Source: Bacillota bacterium (GTDB lineage: Bacteria > Bacillota > Syntrophomonadia > Syntrophomonadales > Syntrophomonadaceae). From it: a DNA stretch of 64,000 bases. This document shows positions 36,111-45,932 of the stretch, one piece after another (the stretch's first letter is position 1; the number at the start of each line of letters is the position of its first letter). Below the pieces are notes generated by a model. That model was not told the DNA's origin, did not search any database, and worked only from the letters and a program-made list of their open reading frames with translations. The stretch is from the NCBI GenBank assembly GCA_023395515.1, contig JAEWZB010000045.1, forward strand, positions 1 to 64,000. The letters are read 5' to 3'. The translations under genes and the position numbers were made by a program.

Positions 36111-38714
36111 TTAAGATATAATCCGCATGGGTTTCTTAACATCCGGAATCAGCGGTTCATCACTGTACTTTTCCAGACGGGCAATACAAGTGTTCCACCC
36201 CGAAACTCCCTGTCCGGTTGAAACAGGTCCGCATAAAATATTGTCCGCACCACCCTTATCTATCCCGGTCTTTTCATCAATATCAGGCCAGGCACCGTGG
36301 GGCAGCCCAATAACTCCGGGCTTATAACGTTCAGTCAGACAAGCGGTACGCAAGGTCTTGCCATGCTGGCTGGTTAAAAGCACAGTATTTCCCTCAGAAA
36401 TACCTTCCGCTGCAGCATCTTTCGGATTAATAAAAACCGGGTTAGGCCACGTTTCACGAAGCCATTGCACATTATCAAAAACAGAATGTGAGCGTCTTAA
36501 ATAATGAGGATTAATAACCTGGTAAGGATAATCCCCTTTTATTTTCTGGTTCCAATCACTGAAGGTAGCTTCATATCCCTCGGCTGGCGGAATATGGGTA
36601 GGAATAGGTTTAATTTCACTATAGCCCATAGCATTAATTGTTTCGGCCAGCTTCCTTGAATATATCTCCATTTTGCCGCTTTCTGAATTGGTCAACGGAT
36701 GAGCCTCCGGGTCGCTTACGAAGTCCTGCCAAGCGATATAACCATAATTATCACCCGGTTTTCTTTCTACCTGGTATATACCTCTTTCTTCGAATTCCTT
36801 CAGGGTAATCTTCCCTTGCTGAGGTGTACCGGTTACCCCCCACTCACTCAAATCAGCTTGAGTTATGGTTACTAAAGGTACCCAGGTTTTGCCATCTTCG
36901 TCCAATACGGTGGCACCATTGATTTGATTAAAGAACTGTTGTTTTTCATCAATATGATAAACCTCGGCCGGATCTATCCCTAAACGTTTAGCCAATTCCA
37001 TGGCAATCCATTGATCACTGCGACATTCATACATGGGCTCTATAACTTGGGAATGCATAATCAAAATCTCGCGATTACCGGTTAAGAAACCGCCGACCCG
37101 TTCCCATAAGGTATCTAACGGTAAAATAAGGTCACAATATTGGGCACTGGTAGTCAAAAATTGAGCATGTGCTACAGCAAAATCGACCTTACGATGGGCT
37201 TCTATACCCTTGGTCATAGCATCTCGGGTTTGCAGTAAGGCCCGGCCGGCATGATAAATCACCCGAATATCAATAGACCGTTCTTCTCCCGGCCCATCAG
37301 TCGAATTACCATTCGGCGCCGTACCGGTATAATTATACTTACCGGAAATAATAGAGCTCCATAATTGCGTATCATTAATACAATCACTTACCACATGGTC
37401 AATTTTAGAGACTCCCGCACCGCCTGCTTTCACTAGTGCAGGCCCGCCATTGGCAGCTCCACTATGACAGCTTACCCCCGTCATGTGCCCGGGTTTACCT
37501 ATATGTCCGGTCATAGCACCGATAGTCATTACAATTTGCGGATAGTTATCGGCATTTTGCGTTCTCGCCGGTGCCCAACCACTGATAAAGGCCACTTTTT
37601 TGGCCGGATTCAATTCACGGGCAATAAGTCTGATATACTCAGCGGGTGTACCACAAATTTCCGAGGCCCATTCAGCTGTTTTAGGTACTCCATCATAGGT
37701 CCCTAACACATAATCCTTGAAATTGCCTTTAGGGTCTTCACCTTCGGGCATATGGTCCGCGTCAAAACCAATGGTACATCGATTAAGAAAATCCCAATCA
37801 ATCATGGGATGAGTGGCCGGATCATCTTCAGTAATCAGCGTATGAGCCACACCCAATAGCAAAGCAGTATCCTGGCCGGGCAGACAAGGAATCCACTGTG
37901 CACCTAAAACCGAATAGGAATCGTTATAATATGGATCAATACATATAAATTTTGCTCCGGCATCTCTGGCCCGGGTAAGATAGTACATAGGATTACCCGC
38001 AGAACTCCAGGCCGGATTCATACCAATCATAATAATCGTATCGCAATTGCAGAGATCCAAGCGGTCGTTAATGCTTCCTGCTGAGTCCCTGCCATAACCA
38101 GTTAACAAGGGAGTTAACGCCCAAGTACCATAAGAACCGGTTCCCCAACGGGAGGTATAACCGCCGAACAAGTTCAGCATACGGCCAATTTCTGCACCTT
38201 CTGCAAAAATAGAATTATTGCCATATTTATCTTTGGCTTTCTTTAATTCACTTGCTACTATATCCAGGGCTTCATCCCAAGAGATCCGCTCCCATTCATC
38301 CTGACCGCGCAAGGATTTATCCCCTCCGCCCGGTTCCCAGTGTTTACGTTTCATGGGATACTTGATCCGATCAGCACTAAACACCTGATTGCGTTGTGCA
38401 CGTCCACGTACACAGGCTCTTTGCTGCGGATAATCCGGAGTATCTGCATGGGTGTCATCTGTTTTTTGGCGTACAACTACTCCGTCAACTACCAAGGCTT
38501 TGTTTAGACAGCGGCCACCGCAATTATGCCAGCAAGCAGCGGTAATCCATTCTCCCGCCTCATTGACAGTAGCTGCTTTATCACCACTCACCGGGGTCAA
38601 GGTCTTGCCCCCGCAGCCCGCTAAGGCCAAACCGGCTGTACCTGCTGCAGTAGCCATTACAAAAGTTCTTCTAGTTAAGCTTTTACTCATAATGCCATTG
38701 ATAAAATTTCCCAT
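36111..38714 (-). CDS. DmsA-family molybdopterin oxidoreductase, Tat lipoprotein type
   Basis: 867 aa. Tat signal LTRRTFVMATAAG followed by the lipobox-like LALAGC. The 4Fe-4S segment CWHNCGGRC is near residue 60, then the bis-MGD domains with GTGSYGTWA, where DMSO-reductase-family enzymes carry the Mo-ligating serine. C-terminal cap with YLRRSHSVFDNVQWLRE. The substrate is unknown; family members reduce DMSO, TMAO, polysulfide or other acceptors. The start at 38714 follows GAGGAGAG. It is only distantly related to the DmsA-type protein at 40772-43156. Confidence 0.9.
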   Translation of the reverse strand: MGNFINGIMSKSLTRRTFVMATAAGTAGLALAGCGGKTLTPVSGDKAATVNEAGEWITAACWHNCGGRCLNKALVVDGVVVRQKTDDTHADTPDYPQQRACVRGRAQRNQVFSADRIKYPMKRKHWEPGGGDKSLRGQDEWERISWDEALDIVASELKKAKDKYGNNSIFAEGAEIGRMLNLFGGYTSRWGTGSYGTWALTPLLTGYGRDSAGSINDRLDLCNCDTIIMIGMNPAWSSAGNPMYYLTRARDAGAKFICIDPYYNDSYSVLGAQWIPCLPGQDTALLLGVAHTLITEDDPATHPMIDWDFLNRCTIGFDADHMPEGEDPKGNFKDYVLGTYDGVPKTAEWASEICGTPAEYIRLIARELNPAKKVAFISGWAPARTQNADNYPQIVMTIGAMTGHIGKPGHMTGVSCHSGAANGGPALVKAGGAGVSKIDHVVSDCINDTQLWSSIISGKYNYTGTAPNGNSTDGPGEERSIDIRVIYHAGRALLQTRDAMTKGIEAHRKVDFAVAHAQFLTTSAQYCDLILPLDTLWERVGGFLTGNREILIMHSQVIEPMYECRSDQWIAMELAKRLGIDPAEVYHIDEKQQFFNQINGATVLDEDGKTWVPLVTITQADLSEWGVTGTPQQGKITLKEFEERGIYQVERKPGDNYGYIAWQDFVSDPEAHPLTNSESGKMEIYSRKLAETINAMGYSEIKPIPTHIPPAEGYEATFSDWNQKIKGDYPYQVINPHYLRRSHSVFDNVQWLRETWPNPVFINPKDAAAEGISEGNTVLLTSQHGKTLRTACLTERYKPGVIGLPHGAWPDIDEKTGIDKGGADNILCGPVSTGQGVSGWNTCIARLEKYSDEPLIPDVKKPMRIIS

Positions 38715-39139
38715 AACCCTACTCTCTCCTCTCTTTTCGAAAATTAACATCTTCGAAGATTCCCAAAAGTGATACAACCAACCTCCTTTATAAAAAATTG
38801 ATTTATTTAAAATTCCACATACATTTCCATTAAAATTTATAATTCTGCTACTATATTAAATCTATCAAAGCCATCGTCTTAATTGCCATTTACAATATAT
38901 TAAGATTTCTTAATAAAGATTAATTTCTTATATCGAAAAGGTACCAAAGACCCTTTTAAAAGCACCGGAAAAGTACTGGTAAAACGGGGATGGTAGCTAA
39001 TGTGAAAGTCTAAAAATAGCTTTTCATCCATTTTCCTTGCCAATTTTTGTTATGGCTGTTATTTGTTTGACCAAACATTCCTACTCTCAATATATCCTCG
39101 GTTTAGCGTAGGCTGTCGCCTACCGTCCCCCATAACTTC
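38715..39139. promoter_or_regulatory. Upstream region of the first dms operon with conserved dyad
   Basis: No gene is seen. About 80 bases (38849-38931) match the region upstream of torD (44015-44111). The core is ttaagatttcttaa (38900-38913), a 6+2+6 inverted repeat, flanked in both places by cttaatt-ccatttncaatata and taataaagattaatt. This is the best candidate for the response-regulator site. The rest, 38940-39139, has no recognisable feature. Confidence 0.6.
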
Positions 39140-39182
39140 TAAAAAAGCAAAGAAGAGAAATACCGCTAAATAACGCGGTATT
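39140..39182 (-). terminator. Terminator after the second dms operon
   Basis: Minus strand AATACCGC-gttattta-GCGGTATT followed by TCTCTTCTTTGCTTTTTT, about 25 bases past the intact anchor gene. Confidence 0.8.
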
Positions 39183-39208
39183 CCTCCCTTTTTTATCTGC
39201 TTAAACTT

Positions 39209-40039
39209 TTAAGATATTCCGATTCCTGTCACCACCATGGCCGCAAAAAACAGATAACGTCCAACGGCCTGGCCTACCAGCAGCAAAACGGCACTGCCTA
39301 AAAGAGTATTGCTCGCCGCTGAGGATAACTCATCCTTAGCAGCCCAAATTACCAATACTGCCCCAACCAGAATAAACAGCCATTGAAATACACTAACTGT
39401 AGCCATACTGTTTAAAATTCCCAGGCTGCTTAGTATGGCGACACTAGAGCTGCTGCCTAAGCTAATCAGGTTAGGCACTACAGCAGCCACCTGTACAATA
39501 ACAGCCAGCGCCACCGCCCAAGCCAGAAGCTTTTTCATCGCTGCTGCTTCCTGAATACTTAAAAACAGGAAGAGTATTGCTCCCATAGAAATAGCGGCCG
39601 CATAAAATTCTACAAAGGTGGATGTCCCCTGCCAGAGCGGAACACTGGAGGTAGTGTAGACAGCCGCCATAAAGGCTATGTGTATCAGTCCTATAACTGC
39701 TGCGGCCAATGTTGCACCGGTAATGGCACCCTTATTTTGAGGTTTAACCCAAAGTAATAACACCGCCAGGACTGTAAATCCCACAAACAACGCAGTAAAC
39801 CAGATCTCCCGGCTCAGCCAGGAAGAACTAAATTGGTAAAGGGCCATAAATGCGCTTAAGGGCCGGCCCAAATGCAGCACCGAAGCCAACATAGCTATTA
39901 TACCCAGGCCGGCTGCGGCCATCATCGCATTTTTGAAAATAGCATCTTTATTTAAAAGTTTTCCTATAGCCGCAAAGACCATAATGCCGACCGCAGCCTG
40001 CATACAGATAGAAAACAGGGTTAATGGCAGATGTTCCAT
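39209..40039 (-). CDS. DmsC-type membrane anchor subunit
   Basis: 276 aa, about eight hydrophobic segments (for example AAVGIMVFAAIGKLL, LFVGFTVLAVLLLWV, FLFLSIQEAAAMKKLLAWAVALAV). The DmsC fold has conserved LLHLGRP near residue 55. It anchors the reductase on the outer face and takes electrons from menaquinol. It is nearly identical in DNA to the broken copy at 34678-35508 over long stretches. Since that copy is interrupted, this one may anchor both complexes. Last gene of the torD-dmsA-dmsB-dmsC operon. Confidence 0.9.
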   Translation of the reverse strand: MEHLPLTLFSICMQAAVGIMVFAAIGKLLNKDAIFKNAMMAAAGLGIIAMLASVLHLGRPLSAFMALYQFSSSWLSREIWFTALFVGFTVLAVLLLWVKPQNKGAITGATLAAAVIGLIHIAFMAAVYTTSSVPLWQGTSTFVEFYAAAISMGAILFLFLSIQEAAAMKKLLAWAVALAVIVQVAAVVPNLISLGSSSSVAILSSLGILNSMATVSVFQWLFILVGAVLVIWAAKDELSSAASNTLLGSAVLLLVGQAVGRYLFFAAMVVTGIGIS

Positions 40040-40183
40040 TCAATTACACCATCCTTTCTTTATAAGCGGAGGTTTCTTTATCCCCAAGCCGTCTAATCAT
40101 TGCCCCAGGATTATTCCCACAGCCGGTTGCATACTTAAAGTGAAAATTATCCATGGCATTTCCCGCAAGGTGAAACCTCCCTT

Positions 40184-40759
40184 CTATTTTATTGCCGCCT
40201 TATGAGGAGTAATAACTAATGAAGGCTTAGTAATGTCGGAGCTGGGAAGTCCCTTAATATCAGCATTGGCTCCATATTTAGCCCGCAGCTCATCAATAGG
40301 CCCGAATTTCAATACCCGCATAATACAGGCATCGACACAGGCCGGATTTTGCCCGGCTTCCCGTAAATCCTTACAGGCATCACATTTGCCCACAATATTT
40401 TCTTCTTCCATATATTGAGGTACATTATAGGGACAGTTCCATACACAATATTGGCAGCCAATGCACAATTTCTTATTATGCTGCACAGTACCGTCATCAT
40501 CGTAATGCATAGCTCCGGTGGGACAGCCTCTTACACATTTGGCTTCCTTACAGTGATTACAGCTCATGGAAAGCCAGTAGGCAAAGACATTACTTTTGAA
40601 TACCCCGTTTTCTTCTATGCAGGATCCTCCGCTAAATTCATGCACCCTTCTCCATCGTACTCCATCTGCCAAATCATTTTTATCCTTACAGGCAACCTGA
40701 CAGGTAAAACAGCCAATGCAGTTCTGCTGATCCAAATAAAAACCATATTGATTTGCCAT
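40184..40759 (-). CDS. DmsB-type 4Fe-4S electron-transfer subunit
   Basis: 191 aa. Four cluster motifs: CIGCFTCQVAC, CNHCKEAKCVRGCP, CIGCQYCVWNCP and CDACKDLREAGQNPACVDAC. It is clearly paralogous to the protein at 35512-36090, with long identical blocks around clusters 2 to 4. Start at 40759 (MANQYGFYLDQQ) behind AGGAGGTGG. It follows dmsA-like by 12 bases. The 144 bases before the anchor gene hold no recognisable feature. Confidence 0.92.
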   Translation of the reverse strand: MANQYGFYLDQQNCIGCFTCQVACKDKNDLADGVRWRRVHEFSGGSCIEENGVFKSNVFAYWLSMSCNHCKEAKCVRGCPTGAMHYDDDGTVQHNKKLCIGCQYCVWNCPYNVPQYMEEENIVGKCDACKDLREAGQNPACVDACIMRVLKFGPIDELRAKYGANADIKGLPSSDITKPSLVITPHKAAIK

Positions 40760-40771
40760 TCCAACCACCTC

Positions 40772-43156
40772 CTATGCTTTCTCTACCTGGACTAGATTCG
40801 TATGCTGAGGATTACCCCAAGCCAAGGCAGTTGGTTCCCAAGTTGTCAAGGTGTTAATATTGCCTCGCACATCAACACCATTTTCATCAGGGGTATACCA
40901 GGCTCCTTGGGGGAGAGAACATACTCCTGGGATGAGACGAGGGGTAATCTTTACTTTTACTTTTACCGTCCCGCGATCATTAAAGATTTTTACCGTATCG
41001 TCATCTTTAATTCCTCTATCGGCCGCATCTTGAGGATTAATCCATAGTTTCTGCGACTCCGCTTCTTCCATCCAAGGCAGATTATCAAAGGTGGAGTGAA
41101 CACGGCGTTTAGTATGATGCCCAATACATTGCAGAGGATACTTATCTTTCAGAGCACCTTTTGGCCCCTCTGCAACAGGTATATATTGGGGAACAGCCGG
41201 TATCCTTTCCGGATTCTTCATATCATAAAGAGCTTTAGAGAAAATTTCTACCTTTCCCGAAGGAGTAGGCAGTGGATGTTTTTCGGGATTCTCTACAAAA
41301 GCTTGATAAGCAATGATTTTATTAGCTTTAGTCTTGTAAATGCCTTTTTTCCTGAATTCTTCAAATGATGGGAAATCTGAATGAGCTTCTTGAGCTACAG
41401 CAACAAATTCCTGCAAGTACTGCTCCTGAGTTTTCCCTTCGTCAAATTTATCCAAAACATCAAGACGTTTGGCTAATTCTGTGCAGATTTCGTAAACACT
41501 CCTACAGTCATACAATGGTTCAACCAATTTTTGTCCATATAGGGCCAGCCCTTGCCCCAAAGCACGCGTAATGATATCCTCCTGCTCAAATTGAGTTATA
41601 TCGGGAAGAATAATATCTGCATACTCCATACTGGGGGTCATAAAATTATCGATACCTAAAATAAATTCGCATTTAGTAGTATCTTTCAATAACTTAGCAG
41701 TCCTTTTGACATCTGAATGTTGATTGACTAAAGCATTACCGCCATAATTCCAAATAAACTTGATGCCATGCTGCAATCGATCCGCACCTTGCAATCCTCC
41801 GTTTTCCTTGGTGTGGTTACTTCCTTTTTCAATAGCGTCTGTAAACATAAAGAAAGATATTTTAGTTTTAATGGGGTTATCTCCGGTAGGATATGCACCC
41901 ATTTTTACCGAATTAAAGCCTTCGTACAGGCCGGGATTAGCACCAAGTTTACCCATATTTCCTGTCATTAGAGCTAAAACAGGTATGGATAGAGCCTGAA
42001 ATTCTCCGTTAGCATGACGCTGTGCACCCCGTCCTTGAAGAATAAAGCAGGGATTAGCTCCAGCAATTTCCCGAGCCAATTGTTTAATAGTCTCTACAGG
42101 AACACCCGTTATCTCTGATGCCCATTCAGGGGTCTTGGGCTGACCATCACTTTCGCCAAGAATATAACTCTTGTAAGAATTTCCGGCCGGAACCCCTTCC
42201 GGCATATGCTCTTCATCAAAGCCTATACAGTATTTGTCTAAAAAGGCTTGATTATGGAGGCCTTCGCTAATCATGACATAGGCCAGGCCAGCGACTAGAG
42301 CACTATCTGTGGTCGGCTGGATTGGAATCCACTGATCAGCAAAAGTCCCTACTGTATCACTGTAGCGGGGGTCAATCACTATAATTTTAGTTCCATTTTG
42401 TTTAGCTAACTTAAGATAATATGTGGTGTTAAGACCCCCGACCCGCGTACAGGCAGGATTATCGCCAAACATGACTAGAAGCTGGGCATCTGCAAAAGTG
42501 GTTGGGGAGCTTCCTGCATAACCAGGCCCAAACATATAAGGAATGGCATACATATAATTAGCTTGGCTATAGTTGCCGTAAAAAGTAAGACATCCGCCTA
42601 ATGCATTAAGGAGTCGGGCCGATGCCCCGCCCACATAGCTTTGGTTAAATGCTCCTCCGACCCCCGAAGCATAAATGAAATATATCGCTTCATTACCGAA
42701 TTGATTAATAACGCGTTTTAATTCCGCAGCGGTAATATCTAATGCCTCATCCCAGGAGATCCTTTCCCACTGGCCGGCTCCCCGTTCTCCCACTCTTTTC
42801 ATGGGGTATTTCAGCCGATCGGGGTGATAGAGACGTTGACGCTGGGCTCTTCCCTTTAAACAAGCTCTGGCTTGAAGATCATCCGGGGTATCAGCCCCTT
42901 CATTGTCGGTTGCAAAACTTAGTACCACACCATCTTTAACATGGGCTTTAATCTGACATCGGCCCCCGCAATTATGCCAGCAAATCGAAGGTTTAGTTTC
43001 TGTATTGAGATAACGACTTTCACCTTGGGTAAGTGCAGTTTCATTTTTTACTCCTGAATTCATGGGCATACATCCTACCAATGTCGTCGTTCCCGCTACG
43101 GCTGCGCTCCATTTCAAAAAAGAGCGACGACTTATTTCAAACGCTTTATTCACCAT
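40772..43156 (-). CDS. DmsA-family molybdopterin oxidoreductase, Tat lipoprotein type
   Basis: 794 aa. Tat signal ISRRSFLKWSAAVAG and lipobox-like TTLVGC. The 4Fe-4S motif CWHNCGGRC is near residue 60, then bis-MGD domains with GNYSQANY at the expected Mo-serine site, and GDNPACTRVGGLNTTYY. The family reduces S- or N-oxides and related acceptors; the substrate is not predictable. The start at 43156 follows GGGAGG. It lies 35 bases after torD, so the chaperone is made just before its client. Confidence 0.9.
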   Translation of the reverse strand: MVNKAFEISRRSFLKWSAAVAGTTTLVGCMPMNSGVKNETALTQGESRYLNTETKPSICWHNCGGRCQIKAHVKDGVVLSFATDNEGADTPDDLQARACLKGRAQRQRLYHPDRLKYPMKRVGERGAGQWERISWDEALDITAAELKRVINQFGNEAIYFIYASGVGGAFNQSYVGGASARLLNALGGCLTFYGNYSQANYMYAIPYMFGPGYAGSSPTTFADAQLLVMFGDNPACTRVGGLNTTYYLKLAKQNGTKIIVIDPRYSDTVGTFADQWIPIQPTTDSALVAGLAYVMISEGLHNQAFLDKYCIGFDEEHMPEGVPAGNSYKSYILGESDGQPKTPEWASEITGVPVETIKQLAREIAGANPCFILQGRGAQRHANGEFQALSIPVLALMTGNMGKLGANPGLYEGFNSVKMGAYPTGDNPIKTKISFFMFTDAIEKGSNHTKENGGLQGADRLQHGIKFIWNYGGNALVNQHSDVKRTAKLLKDTTKCEFILGIDNFMTPSMEYADIILPDITQFEQEDIITRALGQGLALYGQKLVEPLYDCRSVYEICTELAKRLDVLDKFDEGKTQEQYLQEFVAVAQEAHSDFPSFEEFRKKGIYKTKANKIIAYQAFVENPEKHPLPTPSGKVEIFSKALYDMKNPERIPAVPQYIPVAEGPKGALKDKYPLQCIGHHTKRRVHSTFDNLPWMEEAESQKLWINPQDAADRGIKDDDTVKIFNDRGTVKVKVKITPRLIPGVCSLPQGAWYTPDENGVDVRGNINTLTTWEPTALAWGNPQHTNLVQVEKA

Positions 43157-43191
43157 TTTTCTACCTCCCATTCGTCCTTAGATTGCTTTAA

Positions 43192-43884
43192 TTAACAATA
43201 TAATTTTTCAGTATCCTCACTGCTCAGGTGTTCATAATCCCAGCTAATAAAATCACTAGCTAAACGGGCTAAGCCTTGATAGTAATCCGTATGCGCTCCT
43301 TCGAGGATGCTATCTGTAAAATGGGGAGTCCATTTGGTCAAATGTAATCTAAGGAATTCTTGTTGTTCTTTCATTATGAAGGAAGCTTCTTCAAGTTGAC
43401 CTTGGCTTAAGTGTTGAATCTGGCGGTTAATTAACTCTGCCATAAATTCCAGTTCCACACCGAAATGATCATCAGGCTCTTTATGAATTAAAATAAATTC
43501 GAGGCCATGTCTTCGATAAAAGTCCCTTACCTCAAGAGTAACGCGGTCAAAGGTGAGTCTTTCTTCGGTGAGGTAAACTGATTCCCAAGGGGGTGCTAAA
43601 AGATGATTAGGTCCTACAAAGAGTCTATGATAATCAGTATTTAGCTGGATAACCATATCATCCAGGCTTGCTTCGTTTATCTGGCTGGACCATAATTTTA
43701 ACTGAAGTAAACCCCGCTGAAACTCCTTCCTGTTCAGTTCTAAGGGTAGGAAATCAAAAAGCTTCTCTTGGCTGGTGAGTTTGGTTAGATCCGCACTGGG
43801 TGGATTGATAAATCCTGTACTTATAATTTTATAGGTTAAGGCCCGTGCTTCCAGAAGCTCTATTTCTGAATGAGAAGACTTCAT
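43192..43884 (-). CDS. TorD/DmsD-family molybdoenzyme maturation chaperone
   Basis: 230 aa, all-helical. Family hallmarks: TDYHRLFVGPNHLLAPPWESVYLTEERL near residues 87-115 and EPDDHFGVELEFMAELI. It binds the Tat signal and apo-form of its DmsA partner, holding export until cofactor insertion. It parallels the chaperone domain fused to the kinase at 32168-34540 in length and motifs. First gene of the second dms operon, behind GAGGAGG. Confidence 0.92.
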   Translation of the reverse strand: MKSSHSEIELLEARALTYKIISTGFINPPSADLTKLTSQEKLFDFLPLELNRKEFQRGLLQLKLWSSQINEASLDDMVIQLNTDYHRLFVGPNHLLAPPWESVYLTEERLTFDRVTLEVRDFYRRHGLEFILIHKEPDDHFGVELEFMAELINRQIQHLSQGQLEEASFIMKEQQEFLRLHLTKWTPHFTDSILEGAHTDYYQGLARLASDFISWDYEHLSSEDTEKLYC

Positions 43885-44121
43885 TCTATATCCTCCTCTC
43901 CTCCGTTTTCACAATTTAATACCTTGCGGAGATTTTAAAAAGTGATATAACCAGCCTCCTTTAGCTATGAATTTTGGTTTGATTTGATTAGCTTCATATA
44001 TTGCTCCTATTAAACTTGCAATTTTGCTATTATATATTAAATCTAGCAAAACATTTGTCTTAATTACCATTTCCAATATATTAAAATTTCTTAATAAAGA
44101 TTAATTCCTTTGTGACAAGGA
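43885..44121 (-). promoter_or_regulatory. Upstream region of torD with the shared dyad
   Basis: It carries ttaaaatttcttaa at 44081-44094, one base different from the perfect dyad upstream of the other dms operon, with the same flanks. The group II intron ends immediately 5' of this region (44122). Any promoter upstream of the intron insertion point is therefore now separated by 1.8 kb. Confidence 0.6.
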
Positions 44122-45931
44122 ATCGAGTAGGGGGAAATTACTTCCCCCTCTCACACCACCTAGCATGCCGTTCGGCACTAGGCGGTTCAATTCAAATAGT
44201 ATTCTACACAACTAATGAGACCTCGCTTTGCGAGGATTTCTTTTGAGATTTTTCGGAGCCCTGTGGTTTTAGCAACTGCTTGGTAGTGGTCTGCAAAGCC
44301 TACGGACTGTTTCGCCATCCACTCTGGTACTCCCAATTTACGTAAACCCCAGTATCTCTTTTTGCTGGTTTTCCACTGCTTCCAGATGACGATTCTCATT
44401 CTCGTCCTCAAGTGCCCATCGATTCTGATAAGATTTTTCTTCATTTTTCCGATTCGATAGTAGTTTATCCAGCCTCTGATGACCCAGTTCAGTCTCTTAA
44501 TTCTTTCGTCCATACTAATTGACCAAGACCTTTTGGTTAGCTTTTTCAGCTTTCTCTCAAAATTCTTTACCGAATCTTGATGTGGCCTCGCTTCCCACTT
44601 ATCGCCCATTTTCACGAATCCAAATCCTAGGTATTTTAGTTGCCTTGGTTTCGTTACCTTCGTCTTTGTCATGTTTACTTTTAACCCAAGTTTTCTTTCT
44701 ATCCACTTTGTTATGGTGTGCATTACCCGATTGGCTGCTGCACTGCTTCCTACTGCTATTACACAGTCATCTGCATATCTGACAAAGTTCAGTCCTCTTG
44801 CTTCCAGTTCTTTGTCTAGTTCGTTTAACATGATGTTACTTAGTATCGGCGATAGGTTTCCGCCTTGTGGCGTTCCCACTTTGGTCGCTTCGTATTTTCC
44901 CCTTACCATTACTCCCGCTTTTAAGTATTTGTTTATCAGCGATTCTGTGTCAGGGTCTTTTATGATTTTTCCTACTAGGCTCATCAGCTTGTCTTGAGGT
45001 ACGTTATCAAAGAATTTCTCCAAGTCGATGTCTACTATGTAGATGTACCCGTCATTAAGGTATTCCAGCAGCTTTGTTACTGCCTGCTGGGCTCTCCTAC
45101 CCGGCCTAAATCCATAGCTGTAGTCACTGAAGTATGGCTCTATTATTGGTGTTATCACCTGTACTATTGCCTGCTCTATTATTCTGTCCACCACGCTTGG
45201 TATCCCAAGTTTTCTTACTCCGCCTGCCGGCTTCGGTATCTCTACTCGTAGCACTGGCTGTGGTTTGTATTTTCGCTCTTGAATTCTCTCTTTGATACTC
45301 GGCCAATTTTCTTTGAGGTACTCCTGCACTTCGTCTACGGTGATACCGTCCACTCCGCTGGTACCTCTATTCGCTTTTACCTTTTTGTAGGCTAAAGCCA
45401 TGTTTTCTCGGCTCAGTATCTCTTCCATCAGTTGGCTCATACTCGTCTCCTTTTCTCGTTTGCTTTCGTGTATATTAGCTCTACCTCCTGTGAATCTTTC
45501 ACTCTGTTACGTCTTCGCTACTCCGATTCTCGTCGAGCCTATACACTCACATTCTTAAGTCCATTTGACCTTGAATTGTTCAGCCCTTCCTGTTTTATCA
45601 GTACTATGGCTTCTGCTGACTTCTCTCAGTTCGTTATTACTACGGATTTCTCCGCCTGTGAGACCTCACGGGATAAGTCGTCAATCTTTCCTCGTCTACC
45701 TGCCTGATTTACCTGCATGGGTTACGATTGCCTTTTGGACTTCACTGCTTTTAGCCAGCTTATCCGCCATACAAGCCTTGGTATCAGGTTTCTGTTCGTC
45801 AGGCTACGATTTCGCTATTGCTTCTTCTCTCCCACACCTCACGATGTGAAACTTGCAAGTCGCTTTTGGGTTCGTCGGCAACTACGCCCCTTATGGACTT
45901 TCACCACAGATTGACGGCATGCCCGTCATAC
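44122..45931 (-). mobile_element. Group IIC intron with encoded reverse transcriptase
   Basis: The 5' end at 45931 starts GTATGACGGGCATG and soon has GTGGTGAAAGTCC, as in class C domain I. The 3' end shows domain V-VI (GAACCGCCTAGTGCCGAACGG ... GGTGGTGTGAGAGG) and finishes CTACTCGAT at 44122, matching the class C consensus. The reading frame lies in domain IV. It sits a few bases after a terminator hairpin, the insertion preference known for class C. Length about 1.8 kb, and it appears complete. Confidence 0.9.
44187..45440 (-). CDS. ltrA: Group II intron reverse transcriptase/maturase (class C)
   Basis: 417 aa. RT domains 1-7 with GTSGVDGITVDEV, VPQ-GGNLSPILSNIMLNELD and catalytic YADD (RYADDCVIAVGS), followed by a maturase/X region (LNWVIRGWINYYRIG) and a short basic C-terminus. 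There is no HNH endonuclease domain, the class C layout, which relies on hairpin-guided insertion into single-stranded DNA. The protein splices and mobilises its host intron. It appears intact. Confidence 0.95.
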   Translation of the reverse strand: MSQLMEEILSRENMALAYKKVKANRGTSGVDGITVDEVQEYLKENWPSIKERIQERKYKPQPVLRVEIPKPAGGVRKLGIPSVVDRIIEQAIVQVITPIIEPYFSDYSYGFRPGRRAQQAVTKLLEYLNDGYIYIVDIDLEKFFDNVPQDKLMSLVGKIIKDPDTESLINKYLKAGVMVRGKYEATKVGTPQGGNLSPILSNIMLNELDKELEARGLNFVRYADDCVIAVGSSAAANRVMHTITKWIERKLGLKVNMTKTKVTKPRQLKYLGFGFVKMGDKWEARPHQDSVKNFERKLKKLTKRSWSISMDERIKRLNWVIRGWINYYRIGKMKKNLIRIDGHLRTRMRIVIWKQWKTSKKRYWGLRKLGVPEWMAKQSVGFADHYQAVAKTTGLRKISKEILAKRGLISCVEYYLN

Positions 45932-45932
45932 T

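Noticed and set aside
45432..45914. Plus-strand open frames opposite the group II intron
   Set aside because: They lie in the ribozyme domains of the minus-strand intron, have no ribosome binding site and have low-complexity composition.
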